From Phyllobacterium brassicacearum (GTDB lineage Bacteria; Pseudomonadota; Alphaproteobacteria; Rhizobiales; Rhizobiaceae): 64,000 nucleotides of DNA. Numbering within the stretch: position 1 is the stretch's first letter; the number at the start of each line of letters is the position of its first letter. Below are positions 7,572 through 17,266 of this stretch, piece by piece. Position numbers and translations under genes: made by a program. The notes below the pieces were generated by a model that worked only from the letters and a program-made list of their open reading frames with translations, was not told where the DNA came from and made no database searches. The stretch lies in NCBI RefSeq assembly GCF_003010955.1, contig NZ_PGGO01000007.1, forward strand, positions 186,001 to 250,000, in the 5' to 3' direction.

Positions 7572-9902
7572 ATGAATTCAATTCAGCCAATTGCCCTTAT
7601 TCGCGGTGGCGTCCACGAAAAGCAGCCGCACGAGTCGGGCCACAAACATGTATCCGGCACGGCCGAGTACATCGATGACATGCCGGAACCATCCGACACG
7701 CTGCATGCCTACCTCGGCCTGTCGCAGCGTGCGCACGCCGAAATCGTATCCATTGATTTTGAGGCAGTAAAGTCGTGCGCCGGCGTTGTCGGCGTCCTGA
7801 CAGTAGACGATATCCCCGGCCACAACGACGTGAGCCCCGCGGGCAAACATGACGATCCCGTGTTTGCCATCGGCAAGGTTGAATTCCACGGCCAGCCGAT
7901 CTTCGCGGTAATTGCGGAAACGCGTCAGATCGCACGTGAAGCGGCCGCCAAAGTCAAAATTGAATACCGCGATCTTGATCATGTCACCGATGTGCTGGAA
8001 GCCGCAAAGGCCAACTATCCGCTGGTGATCGATCCGCTGAAACTGGAGCGCGGTGATATCACCGCTGGTCTCGCTGGCGCGAAGAACCGTCTGAGCGGTG
8101 AGATGCGCATTGGCGGGCAGGATCACTTTTACCTCGAAGGTCACATCGCCTTTGCCATCCCCGGCGAGGATGACGAGGTGACGGTCTTTTCGTCGACCCA
8201 GCATCCGAGCGAAACCCAGCATATGGTCGGACATGTCCTGGGCGTTCCCTCCAATGCCGTGACGGTCAACGTACGGCGCATGGGCGGTGGCTTCGGCGGC
8301 AAGGAAACCCAGGCTAATCTCTTTGCTGCGGTTGCGGCCATTGCCGCCAAGAAATATCGCCGGGCCGTGAAGATCAGGCCCGATCGCGACGATGACATGG
8401 TTGCAACGGGCAAGCGCCACGACTTTCACGTCGCCTACGAACTGGGCTTCGACGACGAGGGGCGCATTGAAGCTGTCGACGCCACATTCTCGGCGCGCTG
8501 CGGTTTCTCGGCAGACCTTTCCGGTCCGGTGACGGACCGCGCCCTCTTCCATGCCGACAATTGCTACTTCTATCCCAATGTTCGGCTACGTTCGCGGCCA
8601 CTGAAAACCAACACCGTTTCCAACACCGCCTTTCGCGGTTTCGGTGGGCCGCAAGGCATGGTCGGCGGCGAGCGGATGATTGAGGAGATCGCCTATGCGC
8701 TTGGCAAGGATCCGTTGGAAATCCGCAAGGCCAATTTCTATGGCGGCGAAGGCCGCAATCTTACGCCGTATCACCAGACAGTCGAAGACAATATCATCCC
8801 GCAAATCATTGCGGAGCTTGAAGCGACATCTGACTATGCGGCGCGGCGTGAGGCAATTATCAACTTCAATCGCCACAGCCGGACCATCAAGCGAGGCATA
8901 GCGCTGACGCCGGTGAAGTTCGGTATCTCCTTCACCAAGACCGAATACAATCAGGCCGGCGCGCTGGTTCATGTCTACACCGATGGTTCGATCCACCTCA
9001 ACCACGGTGGAACCGAGATGGGACAGGGGCTCTACACGAAGGTAGCGCAGGTCGTCGCCGATGAGTTCCAGGTCGATCTCGACCGGATCAAGGTGACCGC
9101 AACGACGACGGCAAAGGTTCCAAATACCTCCGCCACGGCTGCTTCCTCGGGTTCCGATCTCAACGGCATGGCCGCAGCCAACGCGGCGCAACAGATCAAG
9201 GCGCGCCTCGTTCGGTTTGCCGTTGAGCACTACGGTGTTGCCAAGGAACAGGTTTTCTTTGAACCCAATGCGGTGCGGGTGGGCGATCGGCTCATTCCAT
9301 TTCCCGAATTCATCAAGTCGGCCTATGGCGCGCGCGTCCAGCTTTCGGCGGCGGGTTTCTACAAGACACCGAAAATCCACTGGAGCCGGGCAGAGGGCAG
9401 GGGCCGTCCGTTCTACTACTTCGCCTATGGCGCTTCGGTGTCCGAGGTCAGCATAGACACGCTGACCGGCGAATATCAGGTCGACCGGACGGATGTTCTC
9501 CATGATGTTGGCAAGTCGTTGAACCCGGCGCTTGATCTGGGCCAGGTTGAAGGTGCGTTCGTGCAGGGCATGGGTTGGCTGACGACGGAAGAATTGTGGT
9601 GGGATTCCAAGGGGCGGCTGCGCACGCACGCGCCGTCGACATACAAGATCCCGCTGGCATCGGATCGCCCGCGCACGTTTAACGTCAATCTCGCGAGCTG
9701 GTCGGTAAACCGTGAGGAAACGATCCGCCGCTCCAAGGCCGTGGGTGAGCCGCCATTCATGCTGGCGATCTCCGTGCTGGAGGCGATTTCCATGGCAGTC
9801 GCCAGCGTCGCCGACTATCGCATCGCGCCACGCCTCGACGCGCCGGCAACACCCGAACGCGTGCTGATGGCGATCGAGCGGTTGAAGTCCTCGAGGGAGT
9901 GA
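7572..9902 (+). CDS. xdhB: Xanthine dehydrogenase molybdopterin-binding subunit
   Basis: A 776-residue catalytic subunit that oxidises hypoxanthine and xanthine to urate. The family motifs GGGFGGKE (molybdopterin contact), FRGFGGPQG and the C-terminal KAVGEPPF with the catalytic glutamate are all present. The start is ATG at 7572, preceded by GAGGGGCG; an upstream in-frame GTG-type extension to 7542 overlaps xdhA and is not needed. A long antisense frame covers this gene but lacks protein-like features. Confidence 0.95.
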   Translation: MNSIQPIALIRGGVHEKQPHESGHKHVSGTAEYIDDMPEPSDTLHAYLGLSQRAHAEIVSIDFEAVKSCAGVVGVLTVDDIPGHNDVSPAGKHDDPVFAIGKVEFHGQPIFAVIAETRQIAREAAAKVKIEYRDLDHVTDVLEAAKANYPLVIDPLKLERGDITAGLAGAKNRLSGEMRIGGQDHFYLEGHIAFAIPGEDDEVTVFSSTQHPSETQHMVGHVLGVPSNAVTVNVRRMGGGFGGKETQANLFAAVAAIAAKKYRRAVKIRPDRDDDMVATGKRHDFHVAYELGFDDEGRIEAVDATFSARCGFSADLSGPVTDRALFHADNCYFYPNVRLRSRPLKTNTVSNTAFRGFGGPQGMVGGERMIEEIAYALGKDPLEIRKANFYGGEGRNLTPYHQTVEDNIIPQIIAELEATSDYAARREAIINFNRHSRTIKRGIALTPVKFGISFTKTEYNQAGALVHVYTDGSIHLNHGGTEMGQGLYTKVAQVVADEFQVDLDRIKVTATTTAKVPNTSATAASSGSDLNGMAAANAAQQIKARLVRFAVEHYGVAKEQVFFEPNAVRVGDRLIPFPEFIKSAYGARVQLSAAGFYKTPKIHWSRAEGRGRPFYYFAYGASVSEVSIDTLTGEYQVDRTDVLHDVGKSLNPALDLGQVEGAFVQGMGWLTTEELWWDSKGRLRTHAPSTYKIPLASDRPRTFNVNLASWSVNREETIRRSKAVGEPPFMLAISVLEAISMAVASVADYRIAPRLDAPATPERVLMAIERLKSSRE

Positions 9903-9909
9903 TCTTGCC

Positions 9910-10767
9910 ATGCCAACGAACCGCGACGATATCAGGGATTTTCTGAATCGACGGAAGCAGGTCGTGCTGGTCGAGGTGAAGGCGGCAGACGGGTCCACGC
10001 CGCGCGAGGCCGGCGCCTGGATGCTTGTGGCCGAGGATTGCATTTTCGGTACCATCGGTGGCGGGCAACTCGAGTTCATGGCGATCGACCATGCGCGCAG
10101 GTCCTTGAACAGCAGCACCGATGCCCGAGAGATGACCATACCTCTCGGTCCGGAAATCGGACAGTGCTGCGGGGGGCGCGTTGGCTTACGTTTCAAGCGT
10201 GTTGACCGAGGTGTTGCCATGACATTGATCGAGAAGGTCGATCTCGAAATCGCTAGGCGGCCGCATGTCTATATCTTTGGGGCGGGGCACGTCGGCGATG
10301 CTCTGGCTATGGCGCTGTCGCTTGTGCCGGTGCGGATTATCCTCGTGGATACCCGTGAACACGAGCTTTCCGCAACGCAGGTGCCAGGCATCGAGACCTG
10401 CCTCACAGCCATGCCGGAAGCGGTCGTCAGGGATGCACCAACGGGCAGTGCATTTGTCGTCCTGACGCATGACCATGCGCTTGATTTCCTGATTACCGCC
10501 GAAGCGCTCGGCAGGGATGATGCATCCTATGTCGGAATGATCGGCTCGAAGACGAAGCGGGCGACGTTCCGCAATTGGCTGACGCGTGAGGTCGGTCGGC
10601 CGGAGACTTTTGACAGGCTGGTCTGTCCCGTCGGTGGAACTGCCGTCAAGGACAAGCGGCCTTGTGTGATCGCCGCTCTTGCCGCCGCTGAAATCATGAC
10701 CGCCGCACTCAATCATCGATCCAAGCCAGTGGCCGCGATCAAGGAGCGCAAGCGCATTCCTGCTTGA
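9910..10767 (+). CDS. xdhC: Xanthine dehydrogenase accessory protein (MoCo sulfuration/insertion)
   Basis: A 285-residue cytosolic chaperone that binds molybdenum cofactor and delivers the sulfurated form to XdhB. It has the N-terminal XdhC domain (GGGQLEFMAIDHAR) and the C-terminal Rossmann-like domain (FGAGHVGDALA, VLTHDHALDF, YVGMIGSKTKR). It starts 7 bp after xdhB and ends 2 bp before the convergent lysR stop, leaving no room for a separate terminator. Confidence 0.93.
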   Translation: MPTNRDDIRDFLNRRKQVVLVEVKAADGSTPREAGAWMLVAEDCIFGTIGGGQLEFMAIDHARRSLNSSTDAREMTIPLGPEIGQCCGGRVGLRFKRVDRGVAMTLIEKVDLEIARRPHVYIFGAGHVGDALAMALSLVPVRIILVDTREHELSATQVPGIETCLTAMPEAVVRDAPTGSAFVVLTHDHALDFLITAEALGRDDASYVGMIGSKTKRATFRNWLTREVGRPETFDRLVCPVGGTAVKDKRPCVIAALAAAEIMTAALNHRSKPVAAIKERKRIPA

Positions 10768-10769
10768 TG

Positions 10770-11684
10770 CTATTGCAGCATTGCACTGACCAGGCGCTGG
10801 CATCGCTCGGTCATGAAGTCGATCATCAGCCGGACTTTCGGATCCTGGAAACGCTTGTGCGGATAGATTGCTGCGAGCTGGATACTGGCCGGAGGGGTAT
10901 CTTCGAGGATCGCTCGCAGCGTTCCTTCATTGAAATGGCTTTTGACCTCAAACAGCGGTTTGTTGATGATACCGCGGGCTTCGAGTGCCCACTGGGTCAA
11001 CACATCCCCATCATCAGAGTCGTAAGGACCGCTGACTTCGAGCTTCTTTGGGCCGTCCGGCATCTGCAGCGTCCAGAAATATTCCTTGGAGCCGGGATAG
11101 CGCAGAAGCAGGCAGTCATGGCGTTCGGAGATCAGTTCGTCCGGTGTCGCTGGCGTTCCGCGTCGTTCCAGGTAATCCGGCGACGCGCATATCACCCGCT
11201 GACAATTCATGATGCCGCGCATGCGCAGATTTGAATCTTCGAGAATGCCAAGCTTGAAGGCAACGTCGACGCCTTCGCTCATGATATCGATATTATGGTC
11301 GGACAATCGCAACCGCACTTCGATATCCGGATACTTGTCATGGAATTCCGGAATGCCCGATGCGATCAGCCGTCGGCCGATGCCAAGCGGCGCGGTGATG
11401 CGGATCGCGCCCTTCGGCTTCTTCGCAAGATCGGCAATCGCCGCCTCGGCCTCATTGATCGCCTCGATGATCTTCACAGCGCCCTCATAGAACACGCGGC
11501 CATGTTCGGTCGGGGTGAGCTTGCGGGTTGTCCGATTGAAAAGGCGAACGCCCAGATGGCGTTCCAGCTCCTTGATGCGATTGCTGGCGACGGCCGGAGA
11601 GGCGCGCTGATCGCGTCCGGCGGCGGAGAGGTTCCCGAGTTCGACAACGCGAACGAAAACACGAAGATTATCAAGGTATGACAT
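10770..11684 (-). CDS. LysR-family regulator, probably of purine genes
   Basis: A 304-residue LysR protein: an N-terminal winged helix (residues 1-60; AAVASNRIKELERHLG-type recognition region, LFNRTTRKLTPTEHG) and a periplasmic-binding-like effector domain from about residue 90. It is divergent from puuD across a 134-bp gap, the classic layout for LysR control of the neighbouring operon. Its effector could be urate or another purine intermediate, but that is inference from position. Confidence 0.85.
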   Translation of the reverse strand: MSYLDNLRVFVRVVELGNLSAAGRDQRASPAVASNRIKELERHLGVRLFNRTTRKLTPTEHGRVFYEGAVKIIEAINEAEAAIADLAKKPKGAIRITAPLGIGRRLIASGIPEFHDKYPDIEVRLRLSDHNIDIMSEGVDVAFKLGILEDSNLRMRGIMNCQRVICASPDYLERRGTPATPDELISERHDCLLLRYPGSKEYFWTLQMPDGPKKLEVSGPYDSDDGDVLTQWALEARGIINKPLFEVKSHFNEGTLRAILEDTPPASIQLAAIYPHKRFQDPKVRLMIDFMTERCQRLVSAMLQ

Positions 11685-11818
11685 GGTTTCGCTTAACCGC
11701 TTACACTGTCTGATGATCTAGCATTTTAAAGTTTTTTTTGAAAGAGATGGGCGGATTAGCCTGTTTCCCCTTTGCATAGGCTTTGGCACATACTCCCTGC
11801 AATACAAGGGAGAGCCGC
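11685..11818. promoter_or_regulatory. Divergent lysR / puuD promoter region
   Basis: This 134-bp region separates the divergent regulator and puuD. It should hold the LysR binding site and both promoters. It is A/T-rich in the middle and ends with the AAGGGAGA ribosome site of puuD. No single operator stands out by eye. Confidence 0.5.
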
Positions 11819-13060
11819 ATGTACGAATTTGCCATAGCCTGGGACTGGATGAACTTTGCCGTCCGCTGGTTGCATGTCATCACGGGCATAGCCTGGATCG
11901 GGTCGTCTTTCTACTTCGTCGCGCTCGACCTCGGTCTGCGCCAGCGCCCGGGCCTTCCGGTTGGAGCCTATGGCGAAGAGTGGCAGGTCCACGGCGGCGG
12001 TTTCTATCATATCCAGAAGTATCTTGTGGCACCCGAGCAGATGCCGGAACACCTGACCTGGTTCAAATGGGAATCCTACGCCACATGGCTCTCGGGCTTT
12101 GCCATGCTCTGCATTGTCTACTATGCAGGCGCCGATCTCTATCTGATCGATCCGCATGTGCTTGACGTGTCGCGGCCAGTGGCCATCGCGATTTCGCTCG
12201 CATCGATCTTTGGTGGCTGGATCATCTATGACACGATCTGCAAGTCGCCGCTCGGCAGAAACGACACGCAGCTGATGGTGCTGCTTTACTTCGTGCTGGT
12301 CGGCATGGCGTGGGGCTATACGCAGCTCTTCACTGGGCGGGCAGCGTTTCTTCATCTTGGCGCATTCACAGCGACTATCATGTCGGCCAACGTGTTCATG
12401 ATCATCATCCCGAACCAGAAAAAGGTCGTTGCCGACCTTATCGCAGGAAAGGTTCCGGATCCCGCACTGGGCAAGCAGGCCAAGCAGCGTTCGACCCACA
12501 ACAATTATCTGACCCTGCCAGTTCTGTTCCTGATGTTGTCGAACCACTATCCGCTTGCGTTCGGCACACAATACAACTGGATCATTGCCTCGCTGGTGTT
12601 CCTGATGGGCGTCACGATCCGCCATTGGTTCAATACGCGGCACGCTCGCAAGGGCGATCCTACCTGGACATGGCTGGTCACGGCGATCCTCTTCATCGTC
12701 ATCATGTGGCTGTCGACGGTACCGAAGATCCTGTCGGGCGAAGGCGCAGAGGAGAAAGTGTCGGCAGTCCAGCAGCCATTCATCTCGGCGGAAGCCTTCC
12801 CCAAGGTGAAGGACACCATCCTCGGACGCTGCTCGATGTGCCATGCCAAGGAACCCGGCTGGGAGGGCATCATCGCGCCCCCCAAGGGTGTCGTGCTTGA
12901 AACCGACAGCGAGATCGCGGGGCATGCTCGCGAGATCTATCTACAGGCCGGACGCTCACATGCAATGCCGCCGGCGAATGTCAGCGGCATTACCGACGAG
13001 GAGCGGCGCCTGCTCACCAGCTGGTATGAGACCACAGTTCAGGGAGGAACAGTCCAATGA
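11819..13060 (+). CDS. puuD: Membrane urate hydroxylase with C-terminal cytochrome c domain
   Basis: A 413-residue inner-membrane protein. It has about eight hydrophobic helices (residues 10-305) with conserved histidines, then a cytochrome c domain with heme motif C338-S-M-C-H342. PuuD oxidises urate to 5-hydroxyisourate and passes electrons to the respiratory chain, replacing the soluble O2-dependent uricase. The start ATG at 11819 follows AAGGGAGA. Its stop overlaps the guaD start by 4 bases. Substrate comes from XdhAB and product goes to UraH, both encoded nearby. Confidence 0.93.
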   Translation: MYEFAIAWDWMNFAVRWLHVITGIAWIGSSFYFVALDLGLRQRPGLPVGAYGEEWQVHGGGFYHIQKYLVAPEQMPEHLTWFKWESYATWLSGFAMLCIVYYAGADLYLIDPHVLDVSRPVAIAISLASIFGGWIIYDTICKSPLGRNDTQLMVLLYFVLVGMAWGYTQLFTGRAAFLHLGAFTATIMSANVFMIIIPNQKKVVADLIAGKVPDPALGKQAKQRSTHNNYLTLPVLFLMLSNHYPLAFGTQYNWIIASLVFLMGVTIRHWFNTRHARKGDPTWTWLVTAILFIVIMWLSTVPKILSGEGAEEKVSAVQQPFISAEAFPKVKDTILGRCSMCHAKEPGWEGIIAPPKGVVLETDSEIAGHAREIYLQAGRSHAMPPANVSGITDEERRLLTSWYETTVQGGTVQ

Positions 13061-14415
13061 GCAAATTGCTTCTGCGCGGCCGCGTGCTGACTTTCGTCGA
13101 CGAGCCAAAGAGCATCGACGATCAGTCGGCCTATAGCTATTTCGAGGATGGCGCGGTGCTGGTCGAGAACGGCAAGGTTGTCGAAACCGGAGAATATGCG
13201 GCGCTCGCTGCCATTACCGGACCTCGGGTTGAGGTCGTGGATCACCGTCCTCACCTGATCCTGCCCGGCTTCATCGACACCCATCTGCATTTCCCGCAGA
13301 CGCAGGCGATCGCTTCCTATGGCGCGCAGCTCATGGAATGGCTGAACACCTATATTTTCGTCGAGGAGCAGAAATTTTTGTCTACGGCGCATGCCGATTT
13401 CATCGCCGGCCGCTTCATGGACGAGCTGTTGCGCAACGGCACGACATCCGCCGCTGCCTACTGTTCCGTTCACCGCGAAAGCGTCGACGCGTATTTTTCG
13501 GCCGCTGAAAAGCGCAACATGCTGATGATCGGCGGCAAGGTGATGATGGACCGTAACGCACCGGATGCGCTCCGGGATACGCCGCAGACCGGATATGACG
13601 ACACCAGGGCGTTGATTGCCAAGTGGCATGGCCGCGGACGCGCGCGTTATGCAATCAGCCCGCGGTTTGCCATTACCTCCACGCCTGAGCAAATGGAAGT
13701 GAGCCGGACGCTGGTGCGCGAACATCCCGAATGTTACGTGCAGACACACCTGTCGGAAAACAAGGACGAGATCGCCTTCGCTACATCACTCTATCCTTCG
13801 GCGAAGGATTATACCGACATTTACGCAAGCTATGACCTGCTCGGATCCAGGACACTGCTCGGTCACTGCATCTTCCTCTCGGACCGGGAAATATCGGCTC
13901 TGGCTGAGGCGAGGTCAGTCGCTGTCTTTTGTCCGACTTCCAATCTCTTCCTCGGCAGCGGGCTCTTCGATCGTGATCGCTTCCACAAGCTCGGTGCTCG
14001 CACTTCCGTCGCGACCGATGTCGGCGGCGGAACCAGCTTCTCCATGCTTGAGACCATGAGCGAGGCCTACAAGGTGTTGCACGTGCAAGGGCAGCGGCTG
14101 TCGCCATTCGCGTCCTATTACATGATGACCCTTGGCAATGCTCGCGCGCTTGGTCTTGAGGATCGTATCGGCTCGTTGCATGCGGGTGCTGATGCCGACA
14201 TCACCATTCTCGATAGCCGTGCCAAGCCGGCGATGGAACTGCGCATGCGCACGGCAACGACGCTGGCCGAAGAACTCTTCATCCTCCAGACCATGGGTGA
14301 CGACCGATCGGTAGCGGAAGTCTATGTTGCCGGCAAGCCGATGAAGAGCGGCCTCGATAAACCGCAGGCGGCAAATGTGTGGCCAAGGTCCATCCCGGAA
14401 CTGCAGACTGCCTGA
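13057..14415 (+). CDS. guaD: Guanine deaminase
   Basis: A 452-residue amidohydrolase converting guanine to xanthine. The metal site PGFIDTHLHFPQ (H76, H78) and the DVGGGTSFSMLETMSEAYK segment are typical of guanine deaminase. Length fits the family. It overlaps puuD by ATGA, so it is translationally coupled to it, and is followed by a strong terminator shared with the convergent iclR-type gene. Confidence 0.93.
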   Translation: MSKLLLRGRVLTFVDEPKSIDDQSAYSYFEDGAVLVENGKVVETGEYAALAAITGPRVEVVDHRPHLILPGFIDTHLHFPQTQAIASYGAQLMEWLNTYIFVEEQKFLSTAHADFIAGRFMDELLRNGTTSAAAYCSVHRESVDAYFSAAEKRNMLMIGGKVMMDRNAPDALRDTPQTGYDDTRALIAKWHGRGRARYAISPRFAITSTPEQMEVSRTLVREHPECYVQTHLSENKDEIAFATSLYPSAKDYTDIYASYDLLGSRTLLGHCIFLSDREISALAEARSVAVFCPTSNLFLGSGLFDRDRFHKLGARTSVATDVGGGTSFSMLETMSEAYKVLHVQGQRLSPFASYYMMTLGNARALGLEDRIGSLHAGADADITILDSRAKPAMELRMRTATTLAEELFILQTMGDDRSVAEVYVAGKPMKSGLDKPQAANVWPRSIPELQTA

Positions 14416-14422
14416 AACAACA

Positions 14423-14453
14423 TAAAGGGGAGCATTGCTCCCCTTTGTCTTTC
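14423..14453. terminator. Rho-independent terminator between guaD and the IclR gene
   Basis: A near-perfect stem AAAGGGGAGCA / TGCTCCCCTTTG with a minimal loop, followed by a T-rich stretch. It sits 8 bases after guaD and just before the convergent stop at 14455. Confidence 0.85.
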
Positions 14454-14454
14454 T

Positions 14455-15297
14455 CTACAGCTCGTCAGGTCGTCGGCCACCCATCGCAGCGGTCAACTCG
14501 TCCGCAGTCCGGCGGATCACCGGGCCCAGAACTCCCAACTTCTCCTTCGGCAAGCGGACTGCCGGGCCTGATATCGAAATCCCGGCGATTGCTTCGCCAT
14601 GCTCGTTGAAAAGCGGTGCAGCGATGCAGCGCATGCCGAGTGTATGCTCCTCATCATCAATCGACCAGCCGCGCGTTCGGATCGCCTGGATGTCGTTGAG
14701 CAATGCCGGAAGCGTGTCGAGCGTATGATCGGTGAAATGGGTCAATGCCCGGCCGCCGAGCGTCTGGCCGATGGCGGTATCGGACCACGTCGAGAGAATG
14801 GCCTTGCCTATGCCAGAGGCATGGATCGGTCCTCGCCGCCCTGGTCGGAAAAAGGCCCGCATGGGTGCGTGGCTCTCGATCTGCGAAATGAACACGACGT
14901 CGCCCTCATCTTCGATGGCAACGTTCGCGGTCTCGCCGCATTCGTCCATCAGCCGTTTGAGGAAAGGCCGGCTGATTGTTCCAAGCTTGCGGTAGCGCAG
15001 GAAGGCGTTGCCGATCTCGAAGGCGCGCACGCCAATTGTCCAGTCGCCGGACTCGGTGTCGTGCGTCAGCATTCCGTGATTGGCGAGGGAGGTCAGGAGG
15101 CGGTGGACCGTCGAAGGTGCCATGCCGGTATGGTCCGCCAGGTCCGTGAGGGTCGACCCATCATTATCCGCAATGATGCTGAGAAGATTGAGGCTGCGAT
15201 CCAGAACCTGCACGGAGGACGGTGTCGCGTTTTCGCCAGCCTTGCGTCCCCGCTTCCCCTTCAGTGATGCCGATTGCGAAGCCATCTGTTTTTTCAT
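14455..15297 (-). CDS. IclR-family regulator of the glyoxylate genes
   Basis: A 280-residue IclR protein: a basic N-terminal tail (residues 1-28), a winged helix (about 29-90; LSIIADNDGSTLTDLADHTG) and an IclR effector domain (SGIGKAILS, RTRGWSIDDEEHTLGMRCIAAP). It is divergent from gcl-hyi-glxR. E. coli AllR, a glyoxylate- and allantoin-responsive IclR protein, controls equivalent genes. A similar role is likely here but the effector is not shown by sequence. Confidence 0.88.
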   Translation of the reverse strand: MKKQMASQSASLKGKRGRKAGENATPSSVQVLDRSLNLLSIIADNDGSTLTDLADHTGMAPSTVHRLLTSLANHGMLTHDTESGDWTIGVRAFEIGNAFLRYRKLGTISRPFLKRLMDECGETANVAIEDEGDVVFISQIESHAPMRAFFRPGRRGPIHASGIGKAILSTWSDTAIGQTLGGRALTHFTDHTLDTLPALLNDIQAIRTRGWSIDDEEHTLGMRCIAAPLFNEHGEAIAGISISGPAVRLPKEKLGVLGPVIRRTADELTAAMGGRRPDEL

Positions 15298-15365
15298 GTC
15301 CTGTTGAATTGCCTCTCATTGCCATAGCTGCGCTGCATTGATTTTACCAGTTTTGTTGAAAATGT

Positions 15366-15400
15366 TTATTTCCATATGATGGGAATGATTTCCATATTTC
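15366..15400. promoter_or_regulatory. Candidate IclR operator upstream of gcl
   Basis: The 10-mer ATTTCCATAT occurs at 15368-15377 and again at 15388-15397, a 20-bp spacing (two helical turns). The first copy also forms a TTCC-N8-GGAA inverted repeat (15370-15385). It lies 55-90 bases before gcl and divergent from the iclR-type gene. Confidence 0.5.
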
Positions 15401-15454
15401 GATTGTAAGCCCGCAAGGATGGATTATGCTCTCACTAAATCTGGAGGAATGTTC

Positions 15455-17239
15455 ATGACCAAAATGCGTGCCGTTGATGCTGCAGTCCGAATCCTGGAGA
15501 AGGAGGGGATTGATTGTGCTTTTGGCGTACCCGGTGCCGCCATCAACCCGTTCTATTCGGCGCTGAAGGCTCGCGGTTCAGTCCGCCACATCCTTGCACG
15601 GCATGTCGAGGGCGCCTCTCACATGGCTGAAGGCTATACCCGCGCCAATCACGGCAATATCGGCGTCTGCATCGGCACGTCCGGGCCCGCCGGCACAGAT
15701 ATGATCACGGGTCTTTACTCTGCTTCTGCGGATTCCATCCCGATCCTGTGCATCACAGGACAGGCTCCGCGTGCCCGTCTCGACAAGGAAGACTTCCAGG
15801 CCGTCGATATTGCATCGATCGCCAAGCCGGTGACCAAGTGGGCAGTGACCGTCATGGAGCCGGGACTCGTTCCCTATGTTTTCCAAAAGGCCTTTCACAT
15901 CATGCGCTCGGGCCGTCCGGGTCCAGTACTGATCGACCTGCCGCTCGATGTGCAGCTGGCGGAGATCGAGTTCGATCCCGACACCTATGAGCCGCTGGAA
16001 GCCTATAAGCCGGCCGCAACCCGGGCCCAGGTCGAAAAAGCACTCAAAATGCTCAACCAAGCGGAACGTCCGCTCATCGTTGCTGGCGGTGGTATTATCA
16101 ATGCCGACGCTTCCGACCTTCTGGTTGAATTTGCCGAGATCACCGGTGTGCCGGTCATTCCGACATTGATGGGTTGGGGAACAATCCCCGACGATCACCA
16201 ACTGATGGCCGGAATGTGCGGCCTGCAGACATCGCACCGCTATGGCAATGCGACGCTCCTGGCTTCCGACTTTGTGCTTGGCATCGGCAATCGCTGGGCC
16301 AACCGCCACACAGGCAATGTTGCAACCTACACAGAGGGCAGAAAATTCGTTCATGTCGATATCGAACCGACGCAGATCGGCCGCGTCTTCGCACCGGATT
16401 TCGGTATCGTGTCCGATGCAGGAAAGGCGCTGAAGCTATTCCTCGATGTCGCAACCGAATGGAAAACCGCAGGCAAGCTGCGCGACTGGTCGGACTGGGC
16501 GGAGGAATGCCGCGAACGAAAGCGGACCATGCTGCGCAAGACACATTTTGACCAGACGCCTCTGAAGCCTCAGCGTGTTTATGAGGAGATGAACAAGGTT
16601 TTCGGACGCGAGACCTGCTACGTGACGACCATTGGGCTCAGCCAGATCGCCGGCGCACAGTTCCTGCACGTCTACAAGCCGCGCAACTGGATCAACTGCG
16701 GTCAGGCCGGGCCGCTCGGCTGGACCCTGCCGGCGGCACTCGGCGTCCGCGCGGCCGATCCGGATCGGCCAATCGTAGCACTTTCGGGCGATTATGATTT
16801 CCAGTTCATGATCGAGGAACTCGCCGTCGGTGCCCAGCACAAGCTGCCGTATCTGCATGTCGTGGTGAACAATTCATACCTCGGTCTGATCAGGCAGGCG
16901 CAACGCGGCTTCGATATGGATTTCGAAGTGAGCCTGGCCTTCGACAATATCAATGCATCGGGAGACGCGGAGAAGGGCTACGGTGTCGATCATGTGGCCG
17001 TTGCCGAAGGCCTTGGCTGCAAGGCAATCCGCGTGCGCAGTCCGAACCAGTTCGCCGACGCTTTTGCGCAAGCGAAGGCGCTGATGGAGGAACACAAGGT
17101 ACCGGTGGTTGTCGAGTTCATCCTCGAGCGCGTTACCAATGTCGCCATGGGCGCGGATATCAACGCGGTGGTCGAATTCGAGGACCTTGCCGAACGCAAT
17201 GAAGATGCGCCGACTGCGGTCGCCGCGTATCTTGACTGA
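15455..17239 (+). CDS. gcl: Glyoxylate carboligase (tartronate-semialdehyde synthase)
   Basis: A 594-residue thiamine-diphosphate enzyme that condenses two glyoxylates to tartronate semialdehyde and CO2. Three ThDP-fold domains are seen, with the cofactor motif [12 protein letters not shown] ... VVNNSYLGL near the C-terminus. Where most ThDP enzymes have a catalytic glutamate, this one has V51 ([12 protein letters not shown]), the known hallmark of Gcl. The start at 15455 has GGAGG 7 bases upstream and gives the usual N-terminus [10 protein letters not shown]; earlier in-frame ATGs at 15419 and 15449 are less likely. Confidence 0.96.
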   Translation: MTKMRAVDAAVRILEKEGIDCAFGVPGAAINPFYSALKARGSVRHILARHVEGASHMAEGYTRANHGNIGVCIGTSGPAGTDMITGLYSASADSIPILCITGQAPRARLDKEDFQAVDIASIAKPVTKWAVTVMEPGLVPYVFQKAFHIMRSGRPGPVLIDLPLDVQLAEIEFDPDTYEPLEAYKPAATRAQVEKALKMLNQAERPLIVAGGGIINADASDLLVEFAEITGVPVIPTLMGWGTIPDDHQLMAGMCGLQTSHRYGNATLLASDFVLGIGNRWANRHTGNVATYTEGRKFVHVDIEPTQIGRVFAPDFGIVSDAGKALKLFLDVATEWKTAGKLRDWSDWAEECRERKRTMLRKTHFDQTPLKPQRVYEEMNKVFGRETCYVTTIGLSQIAGAQFLHVYKPRNWINCGQAGPLGWTLPAALGVRAADPDRPIVALSGDYDFQFMIEELAVGAQHKLPYLHVVVNNSYLGLIRQAQRGFDMDFEVSLAFDNINASGDAEKGYGVDHVAVAEGLGCKAIRVRSPNQFADAFAQAKALMEEHKVPVVVEFILERVTNVAMGADINAVVEFEDLAERNEDAPTAVAAYLD

Positions 17240-17266
17240 AATCTCAAGCCATTCGGGGAGGCACGC

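Noticed and set aside
8586-10220. A 544-codon open frame antisense to xdhB
   Set aside because: It lies opposite a clearly recognised gene, has the Arg/His-rich composition of a shadow frame and no ribosome site or family motif.
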